NCBI GenBank assembly: GCA_029378245.1
Contig: JARKIF010000014.1
Span: 62,001-126,000 of the forward strand
Direction of reading: 5' to 3'
From: Roridomyces roridus
Lineage: Eukaryota > Basidiomycota > Agaricomycetes > Agaricales > Mycenaceae
DNA: 64,000 nt
Under the pieces are notes generated by a model, which saw only the letters and a list, made by a program, of their open reading frames with translations, did not search any database and was not told the origin of the DNA. Shown in pieces: positions 43,763-56,334 of this stretch. Each line of letters starts with the position of its first letter. Position 1 is the stretch's first letter. The position numbers and the translations under genes are program-made.

Positions 43763-46700
43763 ATGTCAGAGCTCGTCGAACAGCATGCCCGGCTCGAATC
43801 CATTTTCGCCGGCCTCGAGAACAAAAATCCAGATGTCAGGCTGCAGCACGCCATGCAGTTGCACAACTACGTCCGTCCCCGAGTCTTCCTCGCACGCACT
43901 TTGCGCGTCTGATAAACACTGCAGGTTGCGACCAATGTCGCCGAGATGTCGCCCGACATTGCGGGCAAAGTCTGGGATAGCGTGAATCAAGGCATATTCG
44001 ATCTCATGCACAGTCTCCACACCGAGCGCAAGCTCGGTGGACTTCTCGCAATGGATCTTCTCCTCGACATTGACGGCGAGGAAATTCTCGACTCGAAGAG
44101 GAACCTATTCCGCTTTTACAACTATGTGAAGCACCTACTGCCAGACCCCGACATCAACCTCATGCTTTTGGCGTCGAAAACGTTGGGCAAGATCGTGCTC
44201 GCCGCCTCCAAGAGCATCAACCATGTTTCTTCCGTCGGGGGCGCTTTCAACGAGTCGTTCATGGACCACCAGGTTCCTGCCGCCATTAATCTCATACAGC
44301 CCGACAAGCAAGAATCTCCCCGTTACGCAGGCGTCCTCATTCTCAAGGAACTCGCCAGAAATAGTCCCACCTATTTCTATCCCCACATCCCCCTCGTCTT
44401 CGCCAACATACTGGTCCCTCTACGAGATCAGCGCCTGGTAGTACGCGAAGCCGCCGCTGAGCTGTTATCAGCGTGCCTCGATATTGTTGTCCAACGCGAG
44501 CGGCCTAGAAAGGTCGCGTCCTTGGATGGCATACTCCGTGACGCGCAGGATGGTCTGCGACAGGGACAGTCGCCTGAAATCATCCATGCATCGCTGCTCA
44601 CGTATCGTGCGCTTCTTCTCCATGGAGGCATGGTGAGTATCTCGCACATGTTGCTTAGCTTCCCTCATTCCCTCCTAGTTCATGAGGGACGTGTTTTCTC
44701 ACACCACCGAACAAGTCCTGCGATACAGATTAAACAAAGACCCCCTCGTTCGCAAGTTGGTCATGACGCTGATACCATCTCTGGCTGCGTATGATACGGA
44801 AACGTTCAGCGAATTCTATCTCAAACAAGCCATGGGATATCTTCTCGGTGTCATAGATAAACCAAATGACCGCCATCTGGGTATTCCCTCGTCCCATTTC
44901 CAATCTTTTCTCTCATCCTGTTCCTAGCGTTCATCGCTATCGGACATACAGCTGCCGCTGTCAAGAGCGACATCAAGCCGTATTTGGACTTGACCATGGA
45001 GCATATCAAGTGAGTCGTTTTCAACGAGAATCATGTTTTTACCGACAGTTCAATCACAGACTGGGTCTTCAGGTTCAAAAGTACGTCCAGCTGCCCTCAC
45101 GCAGCCTCTCGATGACCCGTCATCCAGGAAGAAGAACATCGAGGCCGAGGGACCCATCTTCCAGTGCATTGCTATGCTTGCCGCTGCAGTAGGCCCGGCT
45201 CTGACCAAGTGGCTGCACGACGTGCTGAAGTTGATGTTCAAATGTGGTTTGAGCGAACCTTTGCGGGAGGCGCTTGTCGCGATCACCGCGCATATCCCGC
45301 CCTTTTTGAAGCCCATACAAAGTCTGTCGCCTTCTCTTCCATTCTTTCCGTTAACTAACACCGTCCCAGCGGAACTTTTGAATCTTTTGTCCCTCACACT
45401 CTGCGGCAAAGGCTACAACCCTGTCGGTGCTCCTCTCCCATTACGTCGAACCGAAGGCGAACCCGCGACTGTCGTTGAGGTGCAGAATGCATCCGCGCAG
45501 GTATCTGCACCGAGCGACAACCCTGAACTGATCAAGCTCGCACTAACCACGCTGGGATCTTTCGATTTTAGTGGTATGTGTAGTACTTGCTTGGGAACAC
45601 ACTCCCTGAACGAAACCATCCAGGTCATGTTCTGAACGAGTTTGTTCGCAGTTGTGCTCTGCCATACCTGGAAGAGGACAATACAGAGATTCGGCGGGCT
45701 GCCGCTGTTACCTGTTGTTGCCTATTTGTTCGCGACCCAATTTTCTACTCTGCCAGTAGTCATGCCATCCAAGTCATCAGCGATGTTCTCAACAAACTTT
45801 TGACTGTGGGCATTGCGGATCCGGGTACATCGTTCGTTTTATCGCTTTTATCTGGCTGACTGGTACAAGATGCATCCCTCCGGAAGGTCGTTTTGACATC
45901 TCTTCACACAGGCTTCGACAAGCACCTGGTACATTCTGTCTTTCCCGTTCTTCCTCTGGCTGAAAATGTGCCATTCAGGCTCAAGCCGAGAATGTCCGGT
46001 CTCTATTCATCGCCTTGAACGACGAGGTCTTTGAGAATCGGACTGCTGCAGTCGCTCTGATAGGGGTCGGTCATTCCCACGATGACCACCTGCGCGCATG
46101 TTGAAATTTTTTCTAGCGGCTGTCCAAGAATAATCCGGCCTACGTGGTCCCTTCTTTACGCAAGACCTTGATCCAACTTCTGACGGAGTTGGAATACTCG
46201 ACCAACAAGTGAAATTCCCTTCTCTTCTCGCCTACCTGGTGCTCAATTCATTGTCAGGCGGAGCCGTGAGGACTGTACCCACCTTTTGACCCTACTCGTC
46301 GGAGCTACGCAGAACTTCATGAAGCCATATGCATTACCAATCCTGGCGGCACTCATGCTCAAGGCCAACGATAGCAATCCTGCTGTTGCCGCTAATATAA
46401 TAATGTGTCTCGGTGAACTTTGTGTTGTCGCTGGAGAAGACGCCACGCCCTATGTCCCGCAGCTCATGCAAGTCATCATGGCTCAACTCGCGGACCCGTC
46501 TTCACTCATCAAGAGAGATGCTGCTCTTCACACCCTGGGGCAGGTGTGCTCGAGCACGGGCTATGTGATTACCCCTCTTGTTGATCACCCGCAACTCTTG
46601 CAATTAGTAGGCCGTATTCTGCGGACCGAGACGACACCCGTGGTTCGGCGGGAGGTCGTCAAGGTGCTCGGCATCATCGGCGCTTTGGATCCGTACAGGC

Positions 46701-49700
46701 GCAAGGTGAATTTTGTCTCCCTGTGACTTTTTCATCCTTTCTGACATTGCATAGAAGAAAACGGATGATTCTGGCGCCAGCGAGACTGATTTGACCGCGG
46801 TCAATCAGGTCGCGTTGAATCAGCCCAGTACCTCTACCACCTCGGATGACTACTTTCAAACAGTCGTCATGACCGCTTTGCTGGGAATTTTGAAGGATAC
46901 ATCGCTCAATAACCACTATCACACTGTTATCGAGGCGATCATGTCCATCTTCAAGACACAGGGTCTCAAATGCGTTTCCTTCCTTCCTCAGGTACTTGTT
47001 TGTAGTTGTTTGTCATGACACTTGCTAACGATACACCCAGGTCATTCCTGCGTTTGCTACTGTCACAAGAAGCTCCCCAGCCCGACTCCAAGAATTTCAT
47101 CTTCAACAACTGGCGATTCTTGTTGGGATCATAAAGCAGCACGTGCGGAACTACACCATGGATGTGTTTGGACTGGTCAAGGAGCTGTGGGACAACACTA
47201 CCCTGCAGCTGCCGCTGATATCACTCATTGAAGCGCTCGCAAACGCCCTTGCAGCAGATTTTAAACCTCTTCTTCCGACGGTTATCCCCCTGATCCTCAA
47301 AGCATTCGACCACGAGTTCAACCCAAAACGTGCTCAGACTCAGATCAAGATATTCGACGCCCTTCAAACCTTTGGCTCGATCGTCGAAGAATACCTGTAT
47401 CTAGTCATCCCTGTCATTGTCAAGACCTATGAGCAGGTAGAGGCCCCGACTGCCCTGCGCAAGCGGGCAATACAGACCATCGATGGATTGACCAAGCACG
47501 TGAATTTCTCCGATCACGCGTCTCGTATCATACATCCGCTTGTCCGCGTTCTTAACGGGTCAACAAACGAACTCAGAGTCGCGGTCTTGGAAACTCTATG
47601 TTCACTTGTGGTCCAGCTGGGTTCAGATTTCGCTGTTTTCGTTCCCATGATCAATCAGGCAAGTTAAATCTCACCGAGACTCGACTACCGTGCTCAGTAT
47701 TCTGTAGTGCCTTGTCAGAACCAAGATTTCACATCCCAGATACGAATCCCTGATCACCAAGCTTCTCAACGGCGAGCGGTTGTCCCAGGAGAATACCGTT
47801 ATGGAGCTGATGTAAGGCAATAACCCATGCTCTCGAGTCGTCATTCATGTCACATTCCAGGCGGAACGAGAGCTCGAGGATGCCCGAGTTTTCTGCCCCG
47901 GCAGAGGCAACCAAGCTCATCGTCAATCAAATGCATCTGAAGCAAGCTTGGGATATCTCGCACGCGATGACCGTTGCTGACTGGACCGAGTGGCTGCGAC
48001 GAGTTCGTCTGGAATTCATGAAGGAATCTCCTTCACATGCTCTCCGTGCGTGCATGAGCCTGGTCGATGCCCATCCACCGTTGGCAGCAGAGCTGTTCAA
48101 CGCAGCGTTTCTATCTTGCTGGGGCGAGCTTTATGACCAATACCAGGTATTTATTATTTATTTGCTCTTCATCAATTCTGACCAATTATCAGGAGGAGGT
48201 GGTCACCACTCTTGAAGCAGCGCTGGAATCACGGATCGCCCCGTCAGAGATAATGCATTGTATCCTCGATCTCGCGGAATTCATGGAACACCAAGAGAAA
48301 CCGCTGCCCATCGAGCACGTGACTCTTGGAGAACACGCCCTGCGGAATCAGGCCTACGCCAAAGCTCTGCACTACAAGGAGCTTCAGTTCTTCGCCGACT
48401 CATCACCCGCAACCATCGAGGCGCTCATCTCCATCAACACTCGTCTACAGCAACACGATGCTGCTTGGGGTACTCTCACAAGTGCCCGTGAACAGTACGA
48501 CATCCAAGAACACGAGGAGTGGTTTGAGAAACTCGGGCGCTGGACAGAAGCCCTCGAAGCGTACGAGAAGAGATCCCAAGAGTACCCCTTGACGATGGAG
48601 ACGGAGATTGGCAGAATGAAGTGCCTGCATGCTCTTGGTGAATGGGATCAACTCGCTGTGCATGTCGAGCGATGCTGGGGTGATGCGAACCCTGAACACC
48701 GGATCGAAATTGCGCCCATGGCGGCGGCTGCAGCATGGTCGCTTGCTGATTGGACCTCCATGGACGCATACATCCAGCAGATGCTCGAGAACTCGGCGGA
48801 TCGTCACTTCTACAAGGCCATCATGTCGGTGCATCAGAACAACTTTCCCCGTGCATTCTTTCACATCGCCAAGACTCGGGACTCCCTGTGGCCCGAGCTC
48901 AACTCATTCGTTGGTGACGGCTATGGGCGGTCGTACAAGTGAGAGTGTTGTCTCTGCCGAATTCCGCTTGCTGATGATTTGTTAGTGCCATGGTCCGAGC
49001 TCAGCTTCTCTCCGAACTCGAGGAAATCATCGCGTACAAGAAGAACGCCGATCAGCCTGAACGTCAAAAGACGATGCGCAGGACGTGGATGAAGCGGTAC
49101 GATTCTGTTTATGTTTGTCTGTATTTCTGATCAATTTTGCTCCTAGTCTCCAAGGCTGTCAGCCAGATGTTGAAGTCTGGCAACGCGTCTTGCAGGTCCG
49201 AACGCTGGTCATAAATCCAGAGGTGTGTTGCATTAGGGTCAACAGCTGGTGATTAACTGACCCCGACCTTGCCAGTCTGATCCGGAAATGTTCATCAAGT
49301 TTACCAATCTTTGTCGTTCTTCCGAGCGGATGGTGTTGGCAAACAAAACCATCACTTCGCTGCTTACGCCTGTATGTCGTTTTACTCGTGCTGTGTGGCA
49401 ATCCGGGCCCTTATACCTTCCAGCATAGCCATGGCCGACAAAGGCTCCGCCCGATGTTGTGTACGCTCAACTCAAGTTGATGTGGGCAGAAGCCAACGAA
49501 AAGAATCATCTGCATCAAAAGACGTTCCATCACCTCCGCCAGTTCACAAGCAGCGTCGCAGAAGATCTGGAGATGGAGATCAACTAGGGAATCCGACCCG
49601 CGTTCTGCCGCGTCCCAAGCGAAAGTGACCAAGCTTTCGAAACTTCTTGCGAGATGCTACTTCAAAATCGGGGAGTGGGAAGCGCAATTGAACCCGGAAT

Positions 49701-52310
49701 GGGCCTCGGTCGGTCTTCCCGTGTCTGCATTACTCCATATTCACTAGCTAGTGCAGAGCCCGCACTACACTGACCTTCTGAATTCCTATCTGCTCGCCAC
49801 TCATTACGACTGGCGAGTGGTACAAGGTTTGGCATACGTGGGCGTTGGCCAACTTTGAGGTCATCAACGCCGTGGAAAACAGAGGACACGATCGAACCGT
49901 GGACGTTGTCGGCAACCGACTTGCCGCACATGCCGTTCAAGCCATCACCGGCTTCTTCCGATCAATCTCTCTCCGAAACTGAAGAGGCCCTTCAGGACAC
50001 TCTCAGATTGCTGACTCTTTGGTTCAAGTTTGGTGCGCACGATGATGTCAGTCAGGCCATCAATAGTGGATTCCGTGTCGTCGACGTGGATACCTGGCTC
50101 GAGGTTATCCCCCAGGTAGACTTTTCCAGTTTGACTTGTTACCATCTGATCCTTCTCTTAGATCATCGCCCGCATTCAAACCCCGCATGCGAATGTCCGT
50201 AGAGATATTCATAATATACTGTTGGATGTGGGCAAGAATCATCCTCAAGCCCTCATCTATCCCTTGGTCGTCGCATCTGCGTCCTCGAGCCAGGCCAGAC
50301 AGAACGCCGCTCAAGCGATTATGTCCGTCATGAAGGAGCACAGTCGTAACATTGTCGAGCAGGTGTGTACCATCAACGTTTTCAGAGTGCGTATTGACCT
50401 TGTTTCAAGGCTGAGCTCGTCAGCGCCGAATTGATTCGTGTCGCCATCCTTTGGCATGAACGTTGGCATGAGGGGTTGGAAGAGGCCTCCCGCTTATATT
50501 TCACTGAGAAAAATGCGGATGGAATGATCGCAGTCCTTCAACCTTTGCACGATTTGCTCGAACAGGGCCCTCAAACTGCTCGCGAGACAACCTTCGCCCA
50601 GGTGTTTGGCCGCGATCTCCGCGAGGCTCGCGACGCTTGTCGCCGCTATCGTACCTATGGTGATACCAGCGAGTTGGACAAGGCCTGGGATATCTATTAT
50701 ACTGTTCGATCCTATTCCTGAAAACAGCTCCTAACCATGCTGACCCTTGCATCAGGTCTTCAAGAAAGTCGAGAAACAACTGCCGCAGCTCACAACGCTC
50801 GACTTGCAATACGTCTCTCCCAAGCTGCTCAAGGCCAGGGATCTTGACCTGGCTGTTCCCGGTACCCTATCTTTCTCTCTTTTGAGCATTATCTTATCCC
50901 ATTCTTTCAGGCACTTACCGTAGCGGGCACGAAGTCATTCAAATCCAGAGGTTTAATCCCAAGCTTACCGTGATCGCCTCTAAACAACGGCCCCGTCGTC
51001 TCTGTCTCACCGGAAGCGATGGGCGGGATTATCAATACGTCCTCAAGGGTTCGTCTGCCATATAATTTTATATTCCCGACCGACCCTTCCTGCCAGGTCA
51101 CGAGGATCTTCGCCAGGATGAGCGTGTCATGCAATTATTCAGTCTCATCAACACCCTGCTCTCAGTTGACACCCCGAGTTTCAAACGGCGGTTGCATATC
51201 CAGCGTTACCCAGTGATACCTCTGGCTCCGAACGCAGGCTTGTTGGGTTGGGTCCAAGACAGCGATACGCTCCATGTTCTCGTTCGAGACCACCGGGAGG
51301 CGCGCAAGGTTGTGCTGAACATCGAGTATCGCATGATGATTCAGATGGCCCCCGACTACGAGAACTTGACTCTGCTCCAAAAGATCGAGGTTTTCGAGTA
51401 TGCTCTCGAAAATACGACAGGGCAGGATCTCTACAGGGTCCTATGGCTCAAGAGCACCAACTCTGAACACTGGCTGGAACGCAGGGCGACCTATACGCGC
51501 TCCCTCGCCGTCAACAGCATGGCAGGTCATATTCTCGGCTTGGGTGACCGGCATCCCTCGAATCTGTTGCTCGAACGGAGTACTGGCAAGGTCATCCATA
51601 TCGACTTTGGCGACTGCTTCGAGATTGCGATGCATCGCGAGAAATTCCCGGAGAAAATTCCGTTCCGGCTCACCAGAATGTTGACGCACGCGATGGAGGT
51701 CAGCGGCATCGAAGGTAGCTTCAGAAATACGTGCGAAATTACGATGAGGGTCTTGCGTGACAACAAGGAGTCCCTCATGGCTGTGCTCGAGGCATTCATC
51801 TACGACCCATTGATGAATTGGCGACTCACTCAGCCAAGTCCTGATGTCCGAAGAACTGGTCAGTAATGCCGACGGTCATCCCGATCTTGATCTGAATTTC
51901 ACGTAGACTCGGATCCCACGCGTGTCGCTGAACTGGCTCGAGTCGCTGCACACCCACAAGGGCCCACTCGCAAACTGAAAGCCGATGAGAACTACATCTT
52001 TAGTGGTTTGTCTACTTTTTTGGCAACCACGAGTTGACCCTGATCCATGTCTTCAGAACTAGTAGCCAATCCGAACGCGCAAGAGGTGCGCAACAGCAAG
52101 GCACTTTCCGTGTACAATCGCGTACAGAACAAACTAACTGGTAACATACGCCTTGTCCTCCTTGAATACATACTGACCCGCTCTCCAGGGAAGGATTTCG
52201 ACCCCGAAGTGCCTTTGACCGTGGTTGCTCAAGTGGATAAGCTAATCCTACAGGCCACGTCTATAGAAAATCTGTGCCAGTGCTTCTCGGGCTGGTGTGC
52301 TTTCTGGTGA
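43763..52310 (+). CDS. TOR: TOR phosphatidylinositol-kinase-related protein kinase
   Basis: TOR is the catalytic subunit of TORC1/TORC2, which couples nutrients to growth. The gene starts [18 protein letters not shown] at 43763. N-terminal HEAT repeats fill 43.8-48 kb; the FAT domain spans about 48.1-50.4 kb. The FRB domain has [19 protein letters not shown] and ends [10 protein letters not shown]. The kinase core has [38 protein letters not shown] (catalytic loop) and [11 protein letters not shown] (DFG). The C-terminal FATC ends [11 protein letters not shown]. More than 20 introns of about 50 nt are needed, one apparently GC-AG (47659-47706). Between 49585 and 49981 the conserved sequence runs through three frames (+1 each time, two at stop codons), so the gene is either affected by sequence errors, recoded, or damaged. 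Confidence 0.93.
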
Positions 52311-52648
52311 ATATTGTATCTATTTAGTAGACCATATACTGTATTTCTATGTTGTAATGCACCGGGACGTTTTCTTGCATGGAGAGATAGTAAAGTGCCA
52401 CGAGGCTCGCATATCAATCAGTATTCCGGAGGCGGAGCTTCACCACTTTGCCGCAAACTCTCCCGCCCACTACTGGCATTCCCAACCTCCTTCGACAACG
52501 CGGACGGGGCTCCGCGCCGCTGGCATTATACCCATCACGACACCACTTCACGAACAACAGCCGAACAACGCGGTTCCCCATACCCTTGTATTATCTTGTT
52601 CTAGCTTAGCTTTTTGCGCCCTCACTCCTTCTCCTCTTCCACTACACT
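52311..52648. other. Intergenic region between TOR and KAR9-like genes
   Basis: These roughly 340 bases contain the TOR 3' region and a pyrimidine-rich stretch just before the ATG at 52649. No coding signal is convincing. Confidence 0.4.
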
Positions 52649-55416
52649 ATGGCCTCCCTCACTATCTCCCACTCCAACTCATTCGCTAGCCTCAAGGCCC
52701 CCCCATCTCCCGGCTCCCTGTCTTCGGCCTCGTCGTCCAAATCGTTACATCAGGAGGACGAAGGTGATTATTCCCCAGTCCCAACGCGTATGCTTCTGGT
52801 CTCATACCAGCTCTTCAGAGAATCTGACCATAACCGCCAAACTTGCGTCGACCGACACGCCATGGCAAGCGCAAAAGCCAAGAGTTCGTCGCGTCGTCCG
52901 CTGTTCGCCAGACCGTTTCTCACTTCCTGCCAGAGATTTGCGGCTTTTGGCGATTTCGACGCATATGACGGAGCTCTCATATACCATTTCCGATATTCAA
53001 ACGCGTATATTTGGTGCGTCAACGCACTTTTTCTTTCTCCGAGCTTCGTCCGATTTCTACTCCTGCAGAGATCCAGGAACTCCGTCACAAGTCGCAAGCC
53101 ACGGGAGATAGCTCTGGGACTACCACAATCATCGACCAGTCCCTCATGAGTCTGGATGAGCGCATTGAAACCGTGTCAAAGGGCATGAAGTCGATCAGCG
53201 ACTCGTTGGAACCCATCATCCAGAGTGCACCAACGCCGACCACCTCGCAGTCCGCAGAGACGAGCGAAAACGCGGCCATTCTGCGGAAACATGCGGAATT
53301 GGTCACCGAGTGGGACGCGGTGCAGGATGAGAGCGACGTCCTGCGGGAGGAGTTGAAGGAGGATAAATGGTTAACTGTCTTTCGGACGGTCACAGACCAA
53401 GCGGATGGCATGATGTCGAGTCTGGAGAAGGCTGTGAATCGCTGCCAGGTGCGTGTTTTTTGTCTACACCGCCTAACCCAGCTGAACCCTTGTAGGAGTT
53501 CATATGGCAAATTCACAGAGATCCTCTGTCTCTGTCCACGTCGGATTCTTTGCAGCGGATTGACAAGACTCCCAGTCTTGAAGTGTATAATTCTCTTCTC
53601 GAATCATTCGAAGCGAAGAAAAAGTGGGTTATCCTTCGTTGGCTTACTAATTGCCTTCTCATCATCCTCCAGGCACTACATGCCCGCCACTTCCAAGGTT
53701 CTCTCCATCATAGACAAAGGCGTACGTGATCGCGTCACCAAGAATGGGGAAACCCTTCGGAGACACGCGGAATCCGCTCAGCGGTGGAAAAACCTAAAGG
53801 AACGGATTGCCAGAACGGATTCTGAAATGGAAATTGCGCGTAAAACACTTTTGGGGAGCGATGCTCACAGCGAGAATGGCTCCACTGCTTCTGGTACCAC
53901 CTCGAACACCCGAAATGGCTATCTCAACACACCCCCCAGCAGCCAAAAGCGGGCAGGCAGTGCTTCGAGTACCCTTTCGCGCTCGATTTCACCCTTCCGA
54001 AAATTCGCGCGCAAAATTGCCGGAAATACCGTGACCCCGTTGACGATCAACAAAAACCCGCTCTCTCGAACACCGTCATCGGAACCTCCCCTTGCCCAGA
54101 GTAGTCGACGCAATCGCTCATCAATATTTGGTGGTTTCCGTTCTGGAGCTACGCCGATGCCGACGACACCCGATCGACCTGGACACAAGTATAGTCAGAG
54201 TGCCACGCCGGAAACTCCGCCCAGGCCTGGAAGTACTTCCAAGACTGGGACGATGAAACAACGTTGGAATAGCTCGACGAAAGTTACAGACGACCGATCC
54301 TCGACAGTGAAGGCCACACCACCGAAGCGTTCTCCGTCTGCGGCTGGGACATATAGTGATATGCCTTCCATCGGCGGGGTGTTCAGGCGGAGTTTCTCCC
54401 GAACCTCGATGGCGTCCTCTCGTCCCTGGTCGCCAGTGACTTCCTCCGTGTCTACAACGCAGTCATCTTCCCGCCCACCCCCTATGCCCAGCAGCTCACA
54501 CCCACCACTTCCTTCCTTCCGTCCTCCTTCGAGAGGCGCCACGCCATCTCGCCCACAAACACCCTCTCGTTCTTACACACCCCATATTCCCATGACGCCT
54601 CGCGCGCGTCCGAAGACGCCAAGTCATATCCCCGCTCCGAGCAACAAACTACGTTCTATTGCTCCCCCGCAGTCTGATGACGGGTGGGATGATGAAATAA
54701 AGACCACGACCACGGTCCATAGTTCAATCTCTCCTGCATCCACATCAGGGGGCTCCTCCCACCCTCATCCACCAAGGCCACCGAGTCGGTCTATGATCCC
54801 CATCCCGACCCTTCATTTATCGTCCGCCTCACGACCCGGATCGTCCATGTCGAACAACGATGATGGCACGTTCAAGTCTGCAGCAGCACGCGCTCAGACA
54901 CCCGAGTTTGCCCTCCGTGCGCGAGTGCAGCAACTCCCTGTGTTCCCTGGCACACCATCTCGACAGACGGGACGGCCATCGCTACCGGGAAGTGGTGGCA
55001 AGCTGCCACCTTCGAGCTTCCACGGATCATCGAGTCGTGCGCAATCGCGATCCGGTTCCCGCAATGGGAATTATACTCCGACGATGGACAACCTGCCACT
55101 GCACGAGTATGTGCCGGGTAACCCGAACGATCCACTCGACTCGGAGGTGGCATTCATCGTCAACTCGATATCGCACGGGCTGCTGGTTGAGCGCATAGAC
55201 CCTCCGTTGAAGAAGATACCAAAGGAGGGCGAGGAGATCAAGGCGCAGTATGCCTTTTCGAATGCATTGAGCCGCAAGGTCATCACCTGTCGGCTCAGTA
55301 CATTAACGCGGTCGGGCAAGGCAGACATGATGGTGACCAAGAAGGTTATGTGTCGGGTTGGTGGAGGATGGCAAGACCTCCACTTGTACATCCTAAATCG
55401 TCAGGCGGGGATGTGA
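52649..55416 (+). CDS. KAR9-like microtubule protein with C-terminal GAR domain
   Basis: Kar9 links microtubule plus ends to actin-based transport and orients the spindle; the GAR (Gas2-related) domain binds microtubules. The start is MASLTISHSNSFASLKAPP. Introns at about 52789-52830, 53014-53071, 53448-53494 and two smaller ones are needed. The helical KAR9 domain includes DTPWQAQKPRVRRVV, LSYTISDIQTRIFEIQEL, ELVTEWDAVQDESDVLREE and DGMMSSLEKAVNRCQ. A Ser/Pro/Thr-rich middle of about 400 residues contains many basic SP/TP sites. The C-terminus has NPNDPLDSEVAFIVNSIS and KADMMVTKKVMCRVGGGWQD, the GAR signature, ending ILNRQAGM. The frame is continuous over the last 1.7 kb. Confidence 0.87.
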
Positions 55417-55601
55417 GACGTCCTAATCGTATATTGCTGTATCCACATGTCGCTTTCATCGTATGGAATATATTAAATCGCACTAATCTAGAGCTGGAGC
55501 AATCTAGTCGCGTCGGGATCCAAAGCACTGCAAGTGGCACTCCCGCAAAGGCCCGTATTTGGAGGACTCGACCAGAGCGACTGGGCCTTTTTTGAAATGC
55601 G

Positions 55602-55610
55602 TATAAAAAC
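55602..55610 (+). promoter_or_regulatory. TATA box upstream of small orphan
   Basis: TATAAAAAC lies 38 bases before the ATG at 55640, almost the same element and spacing as in front of paralog A at 25175. Confidence 0.45.
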
Positions 55611-55639
55611 GGTTCTATCTTGCTAGTAGAATAAACATC

Positions 55640-55894
55640 ATGGACTCGCAACCAGTCTTGGGCACCAGGCGGAGAGCGTCCAAGTCGATACCCTTACAGC
55701 TCTTCCCATCCAAAGTCCCATTCAAAGGGATTGTAAAGAGCATTGTCCGCAAGTGCAGCCACGCGCACCTGCACAAGCTGGCGCACGCCTCCCCCCCAAT
55801 GACATGTCCAAAAAAGGCTAATCGGATTGATATCAAGGCACGTGGGGGTTTCTTGGCATTTACTGGGACTGTGACGCCACGTGGCGGCCACTAA
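55640..55894 (+). CDS. Small basic protein of unknown function
   Basis: This 84-residue frame is single-exon as read, starting MDSQPVLGTRRRASKSI, with a basic middle (FKGIVKSIVRKCSHAHLHK) and a His/Cys pair. I do not recognise it. The best support is the TATA-type element at 55602 at a spacing seen elsewhere in the window. An intron near the 3' end is possible, since GTGACGCC..CCCAG signals occur around 55870-55907, so the true C-terminus may differ. It could equally be non-coding. Confidence 0.35.
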   Translation: MDSQPVLGTRRRASKSIPLQLFPSKVPFKGIVKSIVRKCSHAHLHKLAHASPPMTCPKKANRIDIKARGGFLAFTGTVTPRGGH

Positions 55895-56334
55895 CCAATG
55901 TCCCAGTGGCTCTGCCGTTCCGGTGTCCCATCTTCATGATCCTTCATTTCTTGAATGTCTTGAGTTCAATTCTTGGTGCTGGTCAATTTTTTTGTCAGCA
56001 TTTTGTTATTCTACAATGAGAGAAGGGTGGGTTGGTTGGTTAGGCTCAGTTGAATGACATTGTCCTACCCAGACTGTCAATACCTCCCCCGCAGCCTCGG
56101 CTGTGAATACCCCTCTGAGAATCCACAGTGAATGGGCAGTTAGGTACAGTATCCACGGTGAATGGGTGGCTAGATCTGATAGACCAGGTTCAAGTTAGGC
56201 TCAGTTGGTTAAGTTAGGTTGTTGGAGCTTGAGGAGCTTGAGGAGGCTAGGGTGGAATTTACAGAAAAAAAGAACTGACCCCACACTGTATCGAACTCAC
56301 GCAAGACAAATCACATGACCTTATCGGCTGTCAC
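55895..56334. repeat. Intergenic patch with short tandem and direct repeats
   Basis: The region contains TTAGGCTCAGTTG twice (about 56040 and 56195), two 30-base units beginning ATCCAC at 56121 and 56151 with GTGAATGGG inside, and a 20-base tandem unit beginning TCACATGACC at 56311 and 56331. GAGCTTGAG is also duplicated near 56228. Such short-repeat mosaics are common in decayed transposable-element DNA. The second 20-base copy runs into the possible TRAPPC12 start at 56335. Confidence 0.5.

Noticed and set aside
49530..49587. A 46-base intron (GTTCAC..AACTAG) that would remove the first TOR frame change
   Set aside because: It would delete [14 protein letters not shown], which looks like genuine TOR sequence, and the donor is poor. 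It cannot explain the second and third shifts. It is kept as an alternative for the first shift only.
56270..56305. Second B-box-like motif (GAGTTCGATACAG on the minus strand)
   Set aside because: No cloverleaf can be folded by eye around it.
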